DNA of 36,951 bases from Candidatus Nitrosocosmicus sp. (GCA_029194465.1 JARFXS010000023.1:1-36951); one strand, 5' to 3'. Shown: positions 1 through 10,106, counted from the stretch's first letter. A program made the numbers and translations. Notes: generated from the sequence alone by a model not told the origin.

Positions 1-100
1 AATTGATTAGACTAACAATCTTATATGTGCTATCTAAGAACCATGAAAAGTAACTAGTAAATTACAGAAGCGAAAATTAACTTTTAGAGAGATAAATCTA

Positions 101-1292
101 TGGGGGATAAGCCTAGAGGGATTCGTAATGTTTTGTATTTAGGTCTAGTCAGTTTTCTTTACAGATTTTTCTACAGAGACAATTTTAGGAGTTCTACCAA
201 CATTCATAGTCAATAATCTAGGGGCTTCTAGAAATATTTTGGTGTGATAGAGGGTTCATCTGAACTCACAAGTTATGTATTTAGGATGATTGCAGGTACT
301 TTGTCTGACAAATTTAGAAAAAGAAAAATTTTTGTATTGATTGATACGGATTATCTACCATAAAGTAAAACCCCTTTTTTGCCATAGCCAGCAGTTGGTT
401 TGATGCTTTTATTATTAGGCCGTAGACAGAGTAGGTAAAGGTAAGGACTGCTCCACGTGATGCTTTAATTGCAGATTCGGTTTCAGAATCGGTTTCTGAA
501 AAGCCTTTGAATTCATAGAACCATTGATCAATCAGGGTGCAATAGTTGGACCTTGATTACTTGTAATATTGCAAACTATGGACATTCAGGCTGTTTTTCT
601 TTTGTCTTTATACCTGGAGCCATAGCAGTTATGATACTCATTTTCTTTGTAAAAGAAGTAGCAATTAAAAAACTTGCATCAACAACAACCATTGTTGGAA
701 ATATACAGAGTTTAGTAAAAGAGAACAAGACGTTTGTCATACTTACAATCATTACAGGTATATTTAGTTTAGGTGCATTTAATTATTCATTTGTCCTTTT
801 AATAGCAACAGATTCGGAATTGATCAAAGTTTTATTCCGATAGTTTTATGCAATAATCAACATAGTTCATACAATAATAGGGATTCCAGCAGGTATCCTG
901 GTAGATAAGATAGGAAAAGAAAAAAGGTTCTTCTGATGAGTTATGGTATTTTTGCTATATCTACAATATTTATGATAGTATCGATTAATAATATCTCTTT
1001 GCATATTTGTTGGCTGTAATAATTTTGGTCTCTGTCGGAATTTCTGAAACTGTTCAGAGAGCAATTATACCAAAATATGTAACGGAATTAAGAGAAATCG
1101 AACTATGGATTATACAGTCTTGTGATTGGAGTTTGTTTTTTGCTAGTAATATTACATTTTGGATTTATCTGGGATAATTATGATATTAATATGGCTGTAA
1201 CTTATAGCATATCCTTGTCTCTTTGTGCAATTATAGGAATGATTATCTTTATTAAACGTTATTCACAAGTTACCAATACTAATATCGTCTGA
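101..1292 (+). pseudogene. MFS transporter, heavily frameshifted
   Basis: Successive frames give pieces of one Major Facilitator Superfamily permease in the right order. The pieces are an N-terminal first helix from the ATG at 101, a helix-2/loop segment with the family's motif A (GTLSDKFRKRK, near 290-330), a stretch reading DALIADSVS near 455, a 96-residue open segment (553-843) with hydrophobic helices, and a C-terminal half ending at the TGA at 1290-1292. At least five changes of frame or stops separate them, so no full-length product is possible as written. Family membership is well supported by hydrophobic periodicity and motif A, but the substrate cannot be guessed. The first 100 bases show nothing else. 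Either the gene is dead or this stretch was badly sequenced; open genes nearby argue for real decay. Confidence 0.7.
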
Positions 1293-1623
1293 TTGGCTAT
1301 CAATCAAATTAATAATATGAAGTTTAAAAGAACTTATTTTACGAATATTAGTCAGACATGCTTTTCCAGTGCATTTTGATTATGAATTGAAGGATATATA
1401 GTAACAATTTCCATCCATAATGACATAGTTAAGGTAGAATAGAATCACAGCATCTAACAATCTAACAATATGAAAGAATGATAATAAGTAATTAGGGCTA
1501 TAGAAGGATGACCATATTAGAAGGTTATCCGTCAGGATATCTTAATGTTACCATGTAGTAAATGTAATAATATAAAAAAATGGCCAACTGACTTTTCCAT
1601 TCATCTATTTGTGCATCTTGCTT
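1293..1623. other. gap without a gene
   Basis: No convincing coding sequence was seen. It holds one degenerate type B dispersed element (1411-1446) and otherwise AT-rich sequence between the MFS pseudogene and the 3' end of the reductase gene. Confidence 0.5.
1411..1446 (+). repeat. dispersed intergenic element, type B (degenerate)
   Basis: It resembles the copy at 26486: both start CATCCAT and end GAATAGAAT, with AAGGT before it. The TTCAA arm is eroded. Confidence 0.45.
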
Positions 1624-2214
1624 TTAGTTTTTCTTTACCTCATAATGAAGCAATACCAGACCGCAGTCAAACATTTTTGACTCTATCAATTTAAGTTTTT
1701 GAATCTCTTTCAAGTCTCTGAAAATAGTCTTTCCGTTTCCAAAAACAATAGGGACAACTAATAGATAAAATTCATCAATTAGTTTTTTCTTAATCAAGGA
1801 AGAATCGAATAAGGCACCACCATAAACGAGTATGTCCTTCCCATCATGGCTTTTTAGCTTGTTAATTTCGTCTTCTAGATCGCCTTTTGCTATTTCAGTA
1901 TTTGGCCACTCAGATTTGTTTAATGTTTTTGTAAAAACAATCTTTGGAATATCGATCATTTTTTTAGCGAATGCATTCCAAGGATCATCAGATTTGTTCG
2001 ACCTATCAGACCAATGCGAAATAAATTCATCGACCATTTTTCGTCCCATGATAATGGTATCAACTGATTCTGCTAAATCATCAATATATTTCATACATTC
2101 ATTATCGCAAATTAACCAGTCCATTTCATTGTGGGGGCCCGCTATACAACCATCAACAGAAATTTCGACCTGTAGTTTTAATTTTCTCATTTCATTATTT
2201 TTGCGGTTATTCAT
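1624..2214 (-). CDS. RibD C-terminal/dihydrofolate-reductase-like protein
   Basis: A 196-residue protein of the RibD_C/DHFR-like fold, the family annotated as 'dihydrofolate reductase family protein'; it probably reduces a pteridine- or flavin-type substrate with NAD(P)H. Visible family marks are the first strand with an S-x-DG-x-hAGP pattern (SVDGCIAGP, about 19-27), MGRKM near 55, a central VFTKTL strand, and the nucleotide-loop motif VYGGALFDSSL near 130. The length is typical. The ATG at 2214 follows a GGAGGG ribosome-binding site about 8 nt upstream. A paralogue at 18267-18860 shares most of these blocks and part of the upstream region. It stands alone, transcribed away from the transporter. 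The substrate and cellular role are unknown, because standalone members often lie outside folate or riboflavin loci. Confidence 0.85.
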   Translation of the reverse strand: MNNRKNNEMRKLKLQVEISVDGCIAGPHNEMDWLICDNECMKYIDDLAESVDTIIMGRKMVDEFISHWSDRSNKSDDPWNAFAKKMIDIPKIVFTKTLNKSEWPNTEIAKGDLEDEINKLKSHDGKDILVYGGALFDSSLIKKKLIDEFYLLVVPIVFGNGKTIFRDLKEIQKLKLIESKMFDCGLVLLHYEVKKN

Positions 2215-2229
2215 GTATGTATCCCTCCT

Positions 2230-2669
2230 ATTTTCATGTAGATGATCCTATATTCTCTTCTGATAATTTCAATTAATTCAAAAAAACATTCTCGCAAATA
2301 AAGATTAGTTATAAGAAATAGAACATGCATATACCTAATAAGTATACAAGGGATCAAAAGTATATTATATTGCATAAAGTTCCTTAATTTTATCTATACA
2401 CATTGTTGCATTTTGTTTTTTTGGTTTTCTAAAGGCTAATAGGTCGATATTACAAAATAGATTGAATTCATAAGCTTTAGATAGTTAAAAGGAAGCAATA
2501 CAACCCTCACATATCATTGAGTAATTTATTTCCGATTGAATACATCCACTAAGATCAGGTTCCCTGTGGTAGTAGAGTTCAACCAGCACTGAGAGACGAT
2601 TTTCTATCACAGTATCATTTCTCTATGAGATTTCTTGTTTTCAAGGGAGTCAAAGAATATTACAATTTT
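2230..2669. other. gap with conserved reductase leader and an A element
   Basis: Bases 2240-2375 resemble 18890-19030 upstream of the second reductase gene, including an identical core GGGATCAAAAGTATATTA. The remainder holds a type A element (2553-2584) and no supported gene. Confidence 0.5.
2553..2584 (+). repeat. dispersed intergenic element, type A
   Basis: Reads GATCAGGTTCCCTGTGGTAG followed by a TTC-containing end. It lies about 90 nt beyond the stop of the permease gene, which is on the opposite strand. Confidence 0.6.
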
Positions 2670-4044
2670 CTAAACCCCATAAAGAATATAAAAAGCCAAA
2701 AATAAATAATATACAGTAATATTTAGCACCGTTATTATCGACCCTATTTTGAAGAATTCTACAAAGGAGAACACTTTTATTCCTCTAGATTCAGCAGTTT
2801 GCATTATGATGATATTACTTGCAGCTCCAAATATGGTAAGATTACCAGCGATAGTATTTGCTGAAGCTAACATTAGCTACAGATACGTCATCCTTATCAG
2901 CCATGTTCAATCATGAAATGATTGTAGATGACGACGAAAGTACATTGCTAAGTATTTGACTCATAGTTATGCTTTCCACAGAAATAATTGCGTTATTACG
3001 AAGCATGTTATCAGTTTCATTATGAGTATTATTTAGGGTAAGTGGGGGAAAATAATTCATTATGCTAGGAATTAGTCCTGATGTCCATAATGCAGACGTG
3101 AAAATGAACATACCGACAAAAAAGATCAAGACAGAATAATTTACATCTTTCAATATAGAAATTCTTTCTTTACATAAAATGTATAATATAGCTGCACCAA
3201 TGAGCGATATTATGCCGATATCAACATGAACCCCAAACAAGAGATGTGTTACCTCTGATAATATCATAGCTCCAATAGTAGATAAGAAAACCAATACAGA
3301 AATTTTAGCAAATCTATTGGCAAATGAAAATTGGATTGGTTTTATCTTATTTGAAACCTCATAGTTACCTTGATTTTCACTACTTAAATCCTTAGTATCA
3401 TTTTTGACATAATGCTCTTCTAAAGGAGATTTTGTAATCAAAGTTTTCTTATAATAATGATGCAAAACTAAACCACTTAAAAATAGATTTATGATTGTAG
3501 GAGGTCCCAATATTGAAAGAAATGTCATAAAAGGTAAATCCATACCGCTTTGACTAGCGATAATTAGATTTTGAGGACTTCCAATGGGTGTCATCGTACT
3601 GCCAATATTTATCCCAATAGCGATAGAAATCAACACTATTGATGGTTTAATTTTTAATTGGTTAGAAATGGATACAGCAAAGGGAATTAAAAGAATGGCT
3701 GCCGTATCGTTTACCACGAAAGCTGCCAAAAAGCCTGACAAAAATACAATTACTAGAATAATATGATCTGCCTTTTTGATTCTAAGTAAGACTGTTCCAA
3801 CTACGTAGTTAAGTACACCAGATCTTTCGAGAGCAGAAGTAATGCTAAACATTCCAAAAAGAAATATTATGACTTGAAAATTAATCGATTCTAAAGCGGA
3901 TTCTATAGGAATTATTCCAAATCCTAAAACAAGAATAGATCCAATTGACATTATTATCCAGAATGGAAGATTGTTTAGTCTTATCCTGGCAATCATCAGG
4001 AAGTAAACCAATAAAAAAATGCCTAACGTAATAAATTCATTCAA
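2670..4044 (-). pseudogene. ArsB/NhaD-type anion or ion permease, C-terminus frameshifted
   Basis: The main open frame (2911-4044, 377 residues) is a polytopic membrane protein of the ion-transporter superfamily that includes ArsB, NhaD and SLC13/CitT. It has about eight hydrophobic segments and the hallmark repeats FVVNDTAAILLIPFA (about 109-123) and GSTMTPIGSPQNLI (about 149-162), which form the ion and substrate site. The second repeat half starts well, but the frame ends at 2911 soon after a SQILSNVLSSSS segment, near the expected second N-D-T-like motif. The last helices continue in another frame (2670-2873). The C-terminal transport repeat is therefore broken by at least one frameshift. 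The ATG at 4044 opens directly into the first membrane segment. The substrate is not predictable; arsenite, sodium/proton and dicarboxylate are all possible for the family. Confidence 0.7.
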
Positions 4045-4357
4045 ATCTGATATACTTCCAAGTTTATACCCAATTAATGAGAAATCACTATTAATTATTT
4101 TTTTGATATTTCATTATTCTATGATGATATATTATAGTAGAGTCAGTATTTTCTATTTTAATCTCAATATACCTATCATTTTGGAAATGAAAAGAATAAG
4201 GGCTGTTAATGTGAAATAAGGAAGAGCTTACGATAGGAGTCCAACCATCATGAAAGAGAGGATTTAATGGAATTCATAATTTGTGGATCAGAATTTTAGC
4301 AAATAATCTTTTTCTTTTTTTATTTTAGTTCTATAGACTACTAACCTAACCGTTTAA

Positions 4358-4453
4358 TCAATAGTATTTATGATCAAATTCATAACAAATTACCTCAACT
4401 AGTTCGAATTTTAACCCAGGTTTATTATCCAACACCTTAAATTGAATTGACAT
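4358..4453 (-). CDS. possible 31-residue protein
   Basis: An ATG-started frame with coding-like composition (MSIQFKVLDNKPGLKFELVE at its start, charged end) sits alone in the gap upstream of the permease. It matches nothing I recognise. It may be the start of a decayed gene. It is weakly supported because it is short. Confidence 0.25.
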   Translation of the reverse strand: MSIQFKVLDNKPGLKFELVEVICYEFDHKYY

Positions 4454-4470
4454 TAACTGGCCTCATCCGT

Positions 4471-4508
4471 GAGGATTAGGTTCCCTCCGATATTAGAGTT
4501 CTAATACC
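4471..4508 (+). repeat. dispersed intergenic element, type A
   Basis: Contains GATTAGGTTCCC and a GAGTTCTAATA end. The head differs here (CTCATCCGTGAGGAT), a variant also visible near 12136 and 13117. Confidence 0.5.
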
Positions 4509-4592
4509 ACGATATTTTTCTTATATGTCAAAATTAGCAGTGTGTTTGACGAGACTTAAAAGATTAGTTCTTTTGTTCATCCAACTTTTTAT

Positions 4593-4727
4593 TTATTGGT
4601 TAGATATACCTATAAAAACAGGTTTTAAAGGCGTTCCTTCTTCGTATATCAAAATAACATGTAATAATCTGGAGGGACAATCAATAGGCAAATTATCTCC
4701 ATCCTGTTTTACTAAAACTTTCCAAAT
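4593..4727 (-). pseudogene. coding-like frame overlapping the end of the DUF2283 gene
   Basis: A 44-codon stop-free frame begins inside the last codons of the DUF2283 gene in another frame. It has convincing amino-acid composition (VKQDGDNLPIDCPSRLLHVI, later YEEGTPLKPVFIG) but no ATG, GTG or TTG near its start. It could be a frameshifted extension of the upstream gene or a fossil of a coupled partner gene. I do not recognise the family. Confidence 0.3.
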
Positions 4728-4993
4728 TTATTCTTTAATTCTATAATATATTCATCGATAGCAAATTCTTTGAATCTGTCAGATTCTAAATTAGATAAAC
4801 TATTCTCTATCTGTCTACCCACAACATCGTGTTTGTCATCATTTTTAATGCCTAATACCTCTACCCCTACTGGCTTGTCGTTTTTATCCAAATCAACATA
4901 GATATTTTTGCTTATAGGTTCGGTTTTTACTATTTTATTATCTGTGAATTTGACGTATCCGGCATCTACATCATCATCATAATAAGAATTCAT
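4712..4993 (-). CDS. DUF2283 family protein
   Basis: A 93-residue protein opening with YYDDDVDAGYVKF, then a strand ending NIYVDLDKNDKPVGVEVLGI. This is the DUF2283 (YuzE-like) pattern: tyrosine and acidic residues, an 'iyvdlDe.gkpvGiEil' strand pair, then a short helical tail. DUF2283 proteins are small and of unknown biochemical function, often near toxin-antitoxin-like genes in bacteria. The C-terminal part (LSNLESDRFKEFAIDEYIIELKNKFGKF) is a predicted amphipathic helix. The start ATG at 4993 is the first in frame. It is monocistronic or coupled to the coding-like frame at 4593-4727. Confidence 0.75.
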   Translation of the reverse strand: MNSYYDDDVDAGYVKFTDNKIVKTEPISKNIYVDLDKNDKPVGVEVLGIKNDDKHDVVGRQIENSLSNLESDRFKEFAIDEYIIELKNKFGKF

Positions 4994-5246
4994 ATTATCT
5001 CACACTAAGCTTAACTAGATCGAATCCGACCAATAAAAGTATGTCGCATTATTTACTACCTGATATATATGAGATTCTGATGCGAAGTCCCATAAAATCT
5101 AAATAACACGCCATAAATAATACAGATCCAAATCCTAGTGATACAGAATTAATCACTCTAACTCTAATCGAAATAATTAATTATGCTTGAATTAATCTTT
5201 GATTAAATTAGAAGTATAAACTAAAAAAAGATAGGGTGTTTTAGAC

Positions 5247-5708
5247 TTAGCTTTGAGCTGCTGCGTTGCTACCAGAGTTTTCTTGGTTTTGAACGTTGAT
5301 GTTGTTACCAGAGCCTATTGTGTCTCCACCAGATACTACCTGGCTGTTTTGGTCAGAGGATTGAGATTGACTGATGCTTTGGTCTGCAGAGTTTCCACCG
5401 TTATCGTCATCATCATCCTGTGCTAATGCATTGTTTCCACTGTTCTTTTGGTTTTGGAAGTTTACATTATTACATGATAGAAATGTAGTTCCACCAGAAG
5501 CACACAAGGCATTTTGAACTGAGGCTTGTGATTGAGATATTGACTGTTCAGCATGATTGCCTTTTTTCTTTTTGGTTGCGAAGGCGTCATCCATCGCTAC
5601 AATGGGACTTGCGAAAAGAGCTAGTGCGACCACTATTGCGATTGATGCTACAATGAGTTTTTTGTTTTGGTTTTTGTTGTGAATATTTGTTTTATTCATA
5701 CCAGTCAT
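5247..5708 (-). CDS. secreted Gln/Asn/Ser repeat protein, curlin-like
   Basis: A 153-residue exported protein. A signal peptide (KKLIVASIAIVVALALFASP, about 17-36, followed by VAMDDAFA) precedes a basic KKKK patch. Two imperfect repeats of about 48 residues follow, each with QSISQSQ, a Ser-Gly-Gly turn, an NN-x-N-x-QNQ strand and NSG-x-NA. An Asp run (DDDDD) separates them. Alternating polar/Gln-Asn strands of this spacing resemble curli-type amyloid repeats (CsgA/CsgB) and other beta-solenoid surface fibres; this is an analogy, not a proven homology. The first repeat has two cysteines, the second none. Starts at 5708 or 5699 are both possible; TATA-like sequence at 5710-5732 makes the downstream Met plausible. 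A surface-fibre or biofilm role is inferred. Confidence 0.75.
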   Translation of the reverse strand: MTGMNKTNIHNKNQNKKLIVASIAIVVALALFASPIVAMDDAFATKKKKGNHAEQSISQSQASVQNALCASGGTTFLSCNNVNFQNQKNSGNNALAQDDDDDNGGNSADQSISQSQSSDQNSQVVSGGDTIGSGNNINVQNQENSGSNAAAQS

Positions 5709-5890
5709 TATATAGACAAAATATATTGGGATTGCTAACTAGGTGCAATACTCTAATATTCTAGCAGTTTTAGAATTAGCTAATGAAATATCAAACTAGA
5801 GTCCTATAACGTTGAATAGCACAACAAATTCTTTGATCCGATTAAGCTTTTTAGTGCTTAATATCTGATAATTTACTACATTTAGTAACA

Positions 5891-5937
5891 ATTTGGGTGC
5901 GTTGGGATTAAGTTCCCAGTGGTAATGGGATTCTAAC
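5891..5937 (+). repeat. dispersed intergenic element, type A (best copy)
   Basis: Head TTTGGGTGCGTTGGGAT, tail AGTTCCCAGTGGTAATGGGA then TTCTAAC. TCCCA and TGGGA can pair as a 5-bp stem over a 7-nt loop. The 40 bases before it (from 5850) match those before the type B copy at 13241. Confidence 0.7.
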
Positions 5938-6022
5938 ATAAACATTCTAAGTAAAACCAATTTTTAAGTAAACTATTAAAAGTTACACAATGAGAATCAT
6001 GAAAAAAGATAAAAAATGAACT

Positions 6023-7215
6023 TTAATGGTCAGGATAGTAAAGAAGGAAAGGTACAGCAATTTTTAGCATTTCAATGGGGGGCACGTCTGTGAAGAAACA
6101 ACTACAGAGTATTACCAAGCCTATTTGTTTATCTGGATTAAATCCAACAAATGAACTATAACCATCAATACCACCATTATGCCATACTACCTGAGTGCCT
6201 AAATTAGTTGTACTAAACCATGATAGTCCTTCGTATGCATATGGCGTTGATTCATTTCCTGATGGATCTGGAAATGGTACTTGTAGCTCATAGAATGGAT
6301 ATCTAATTGAATGAGTTTCATCCATAGCCGAATTGATCTTTGTATCTATTAATCCTAGGTTAGCTGAAACATATTTTAATAGATCATTGGCTGTAGAGTA
6401 CATCGCACCTGCAGCTTGAACTTCTTGGGGTAAGAACACCAGCTTGCTTTCATTTCCAACCATATGACCTGCTGCAAATCTTGATTTAATATCTTGAGGT
6501 ATCAATATGCCAGTTTTATTCATTGCAAATCCAGTGCTATTCATTCCTAACACATTCAATATTCTGTCTTCTATGAGTTGAATTAGTGGAACTCCCATCT
6601 TTAATGACATGGCCTGTCCAACCATTCCCATTCCGATATTAGAATACTTGGCTACTGTTCCTGGTTCATCTTCAAATGTTGAATTAGATAGAAATTCATA
6701 TACTTGTTGAGTTGTATAGTATTTATTCCATATCCACCTTCGGGCCAATATGGTAATCCAGAAGTGTGTAGCCAGATCGCCTAATGTGATCTTGTATCCA
6801 TTATATGTGGGAACAGTTACATTGGAGGGAAGATACATTTCCAAGGATCGCTTAATTTCACTACACCCTGATTGACTAAATCGGCCAAAACAGTAGCAAC
6901 GAATGTCTTTGTGACTGAACCTATGTCAAATATCGTATTTCCATCAACTGGTGTAGGATTAGATTTAGATATATTACCATATGCAGATACTTGAGTACCG
7001 TTTGGAGTGATAACCCCTACTACAATTGAAACAGGTATAGAGGAATTAGAAGAAATATTACTAGCAATTGTCTTGTTATTAAACAAGTGTTCCAAAACTC
7101 TTGGTTTGTATTTATCCAAAATTACCTTTGAAAGATCGTTTACTTCAGATTGATTCAAAGCTGATGTTTGCAGGTTGTTCTCTTTTGATTTTGGGCTGAC
7201 ACATGAATGTTCCAA
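6023..7215 (-). pseudogene. beta-lactamase-family serine hydrolase, frameshifted
   Basis: Two open frames (6817-7215 and 6023-6844) join into one class C beta-lactamase/penicillin-binding-protein-like hydrolase. Catalytic motifs appear in order: SVTK (S-x-x-K, residue 100 of the first part), YSN (Y-x-N) early in the second part, and HNGG (the H-x-G/KTG-type box) near its end. The break is one base: one frame reads VKLSDPWK and the other resumes at LEMYLPSN, where the family expects DPLEMYLP. A signal-peptide-like hydrophobic stretch (ILVVLFIVSVFF) lies just upstream around 7225-7270, in yet another frame, so a second shift separates it from the mature part. Family members hydrolyse peptides, esters or lactams outside the membrane. 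All catalytic residues survive, so the damage is recent or a sequencing artefact. Confidence 0.7.
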
Positions 7216-7367
7216 GTTTGAGAAAGACTACTCCCTGAAAAAAAGACTGACACAATAAACAACACTACCAAGATTTTAGCCTTAGAATGATTCTCTCCAC
7301 TATCAAGAATTTAATTGACAAATATTTAAATAATTCTTTTCAAAAATGGGTTTTCATGCCATAAAGC

Positions 7368-7493
7368 CTAATTATTTACCCCATATGGTGAGTCATCATC
7401 AAGAATATTTCAACCCATTAACCAAATAATACCACCGCGATTATCAGTTGACAGAAATGACTTACAAAACCTTGTTTGCCAAATAGCAGCATA
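7368..7493 (-). pseudogene. coding-like fossil with an in-frame TGA
   Basis: A 42-codon frame with one internal TGA reads like protein (FLSTDNRGGIIWLMG, stop, NILDDDSPYGVNN). There is no start codon or recognisable family. It lies between the hydrolase and the amidohydrolase gene. Confidence 0.3.
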
Positions 7494-7563
7494 TTAGTCA
7501 CTAAACTACATACAAGCAGATCAGCTTTAATATCGATATTTCCTGAATATTAATGAAAGTTAG

Positions 7564-7610
7564 TTTGAGCGCGTGGGGGTTAGGATACTAATGATAGTAG
7601 GTTCTACAAC
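7564..7610 (+). repeat. dispersed intergenic element, type A (diverged)
   Basis: The head TTTGAGCGCGTGGGGGT is clear. The tail ACTAATGATAGTAGGTTCTA retains a CTA/TAG stem. It lies about 85 nt before the amidohydrolase start. Confidence 0.5.
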
Positions 7611-7694
7611 ATTGACTAAAATAGAAAAGTTAAAAGCAAGGCATCATAATAACTAGAAATCAATCACTATAATCGGAGTGTTAATTTATTGTTG

Positions 7695-9149
7695 ATGTCA
7701 AAATTTGTTACAAGTCTCGATAAAAAGATATTAACATACTCAATTACAATCATATTAATTTTTTCCATTGGCCATAATATTCTTGATGTTTTTACTTTTG
7801 TGAAAGCAGAAAGAATCAGTTCCTCCAATTCAGATAATTTACTAGGAGAATCCTTGCTAGAACTACCACCTCTACAGTCAAATAAAGCAAAATCCACACA
7901 AAATGATACAAACTACTCACATAACCTATTGATTCTATACAATACTAATATTATAGATGGTGACTCTAACGTAAGATCTAACTCCACAATAATCACAAGT
8001 GAAAATAAGATCATAGATGTAATTTATAAAGAAAGTCCTGACAAATATTATTTTTATAAAAATTATACGAATTCGGTTCTAATCGACCTTTCAGGTAAAT
8101 ACATTATCCCAGGCTTGTTCGATATGCATGCACATGTAGCTGGGGTTATGAAAAACTCCTTCAACCAAACATACTCAGATGAGGCACTGCAGAGGCTTTT
8201 GGCTTTTGGAATTACAACCATCAGAAATCCTGGTGGCCCTACCGAGTTATCTGTGAGTTTGAAAAATAATGTGTCCTCTGAAAAAGTAACAGGCCCTCAA
8301 ATATTTACTGCTGGAAGATTATTAAATATACCTAATATTTCAATACCTTTTGTAGAAAAGAAAGTTAATTCAGTATCAGAAGTTGATGAAGAGATTAATA
8401 ATCAGGCAAAAGCGGGAGTTGATTTTATCAAATTGTATGTTGGTCTGACACCTGATTTAGTGAAGGAGGCAATAGATAAAGCTCACTCTCTAGGGCTCAA
8501 AGTAATTGGCCATCTATATTTGACAAGTTGGACAGAGGCAGCTAATGACAAAATTGATTTCCTTACTCATGGTGTACCAGTAAGCCCATACTTACTGTCA
8601 TCTCAGAATAGGGAAACTTTTCTAAAATACGGCGATGGTCCTTTTGATCATTTCCTTTGGTTAGAACTAGTTGAGGTCAACAGTAAAGAAATAAATGAAA
8701 TGATAGAGTCCCTAGTAAAAAATAATGTATATGTCGATCCTACGTTAAGCGTTTATGAGTCAATGGCAAAGGATGATCCAGCAAACGGTCAACATATATG
8801 GCCCAAAGTCTTGCAGTTAACAAAAAAAATGTACGATGGTGGAGTCAAGCTTTTGACCGGCACTGATATTCCAAACTTTGACCTTGCTCCAGGAAAAAGC
8901 CTTCATCATGAACTGGAATTGCTTGCAAATGCAGGAATACCTACGTCAAATATTATTCAGATAGCTACCAAAAATGGTGCAGAAGCCTTAGGAATATTAA
9001 ATTATACAGGAACGATTGAGAAGGGAAAAGAGGCTGATCTAATAGTGCTTTCATCAAATCCAGTTGAGAACATCAGTAACACAAAAAGTATTGAAATGAT
9101 AATCAACAACGGTAAAATTGTTAATAGAAACAGTTTGTTATTAAAGTAA
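7695..9149 (+). CDS. exported or membrane-anchored amidohydrolase
   Basis: A metal-dependent hydrolase of the amidohydrolase superfamily (imidazolonepropionase/prolidase-like branch), about 484 residues. Family metal ligands are all visible; counting from the TTG at 7689 they are HAH in DMHAHV (147, 149), the lysine of DFIKLY (248, usually carboxylated), GHLY (275), THGV (294) and the aspartate in TGTDIP (393). A hydrophobic N-terminal segment (about 15-36) is a signal peptide or membrane anchor, so the enzyme probably acts outside the cell or at the membrane. C-terminal GTIEKGKEADLIVL is the usual closing beta-sandwich motif. I prefer the ATG at 7695 over TTG at 7689/7692. It is a single gene, fully open, between two decayed regions. 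The substrate is unknown; peptides such as Xaa-Pro dipeptides and cyclic amides occur in the branch. Confidence 0.88.
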   Translation: MSKFVTSLDKKILTYSITIILIFSIGHNILDVFTFVKAERISSSNSDNLLGESLLELPPLQSNKAKSTQNDTNYSHNLLILYNTNIIDGDSNVRSNSTIITSENKIIDVIYKESPDKYYFYKNYTNSVLIDLSGKYIIPGLFDMHAHVAGVMKNSFNQTYSDEALQRLLAFGITTIRNPGGPTELSVSLKNNVSSEKVTGPQIFTAGRLLNIPNISIPFVEKKVNSVSEVDEEINNQAKAGVDFIKLYVGLTPDLVKEAIDKAHSLGLKVIGHLYLTSWTEAANDKIDFLTHGVPVSPYLLSSQNRETFLKYGDGPFDHFLWLELVEVNSKEINEMIESLVKNNVYVDPTLSVYESMAKDDPANGQHIWPKVLQLTKKMYDGGVKLLTGTDIPNFDLAPGKSLHHELELLANAGIPTSNIIQIATKNGAEALGILNYTGTIEKGKEADLIVLSSNPVENISNTKSIEMIINNGKIVNRNSLLLK

Positions 9150-9249
9150 ACATTCTAGATAAATGTGTGGATGAGACCTTAATAGTCTGTTAAATAATAA
9201 GATCCATCCATAAAGATACATAGTATAAAGTCTCTCCTTTGCCGATTTT

Positions 9250-9434
9250 ATGTCTGAAAATGATCAACATTTGTCCTCGACAAACGCCCGACTCTATTCT
9301 CATTTGTTTGACTTTCTTGGCTAGTTCTGTGGACATCAATATATAAGCAAGTCTTGATGCTTAGTTCCATCACCATGGATCCTATAGCAGTTCTCATACG
9401 TAAGGATTCGTGTTGTATTAGCTTCGCCGGATAA
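9250..9434 (+). pseudogene. small conserved-looking gene with two frameshifts
   Basis: An ATG at 9250 opens MSENDQHLSSTNARLYSHLF in frame 1. The reading continues as ASSVDIN in a second frame and as YKQVLMLSSITMDPIAVLIR in a third, ending at TAA 9432-9434. Joined, this gives about 61 residues with consistent protein-like composition. The family is not recognised. The opposite-strand frame here is a shadow. Either a dead gene or an indel-rich read region. Confidence 0.4.
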
Positions 9435-9446
9435 TTCATGAGTAAG

Positions 9447-9490
9447 TCTGGGCGCCGGGGATTAAGTTCCTAGTGGCAATAGCGTTCTAA
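9447..9490 (+). repeat. dispersed intergenic element, type A
   Basis: Head TCTGGGCGCCGGGGAT, tail AAGTTCCTAGTGGCAATAGC with a TTCTAA end; CTA and TAG can pair. It lies between convergent genes. Confidence 0.65.
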
Positions 9491-9647
9491 TATGTTGATC
9501 AATAACGCTATTTATATAACGGTTAAATAATCAAACAGCTGGCCAGACTTAGAATTCATTAAATGTATGGTAACAGTCAAGGTAATTATGGATAATTAGA
9601 TCATTTCAGAATTGTCAAAAACAACCACATTCTAGAATCTTCCAAAA

Positions 9648-10106
9648 TCAGAAAAGTGGGCTTAACACATAAACTTGTAAAAATTTGTTTTCCGGTATGT
9701 TCTTATAATAAAATGCTTCTTTAATAATATCAAGGGCTACTTTCGGCCATCCGGGCACGCTATGTTTCTTCCGTTGACTTGGAATTTGGAGATTGTTATA
9801 TTCCGCATCTTGTTTATTGATCTTAAAAAAACAATTCATTATTTCTCCACTGTCATTGTTTATCAGGACAGGATTAGAGTCACCGGACAAAAACATATTA
9901 TTAGTAATTTTTGTTGGTTTTCCATTTTGTAATATGGAGATAGTAACATCTAAAGTATTAGTTAATCCTATGCTTGCATTTTGAATGTTGTTTTCTTTTA
10001 TTATTTTTGCTGCTTTTATCCAATCAAATGTTTTTAATGATTTAGTCTCCGTTCTATCATGATTACGAACATCCCCATCACTATCCGTATTAAATCGATC
10101 CCACAA
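9648..10106 (-). CDS. hypothetical protein, 152 residues
   Basis: I do not recognise this protein. The start is TTG at 10106, preceded by GGAGGT with 9 nt spacing, a strong ribosome-binding site that decides the start. It is soluble and mixed alpha/beta, with no signal peptide. There is an acidic N-terminus (DTDSDGDVRNHD region), a central strand pair (ASIGLTNTLDVTISILQNGK, then PVLINNDSGEIMNCFFKI), and a helix followed by VYVLSPLF at the end. The gene is intact and monocistronic. The late conserved-looking block PGWPKVALDIIKEAF resembles an all-alpha cap, but no function is claimed. Confidence 0.6.
   Translation of the reverse strand: MWDRFNTDSDGDVRNHDRTETKSLKTFDWIKAAKIIKENNIQNASIGLTNTLDVTISILQNGKPTKITNNMFLSGDSNPVLINNDSGEIMNCFFKINKQDAEYNNLQIPSQRKKHSVPGWPKVALDIIKEAFYYKNIPENKFLQVYVLSPLF

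Noticed and set aside
9248..9439. A 63-residue minus-strand protein
   Set aside because: The plus strand here gives better protein-like text in joined frames, so the minus frame is taken as a shadow.
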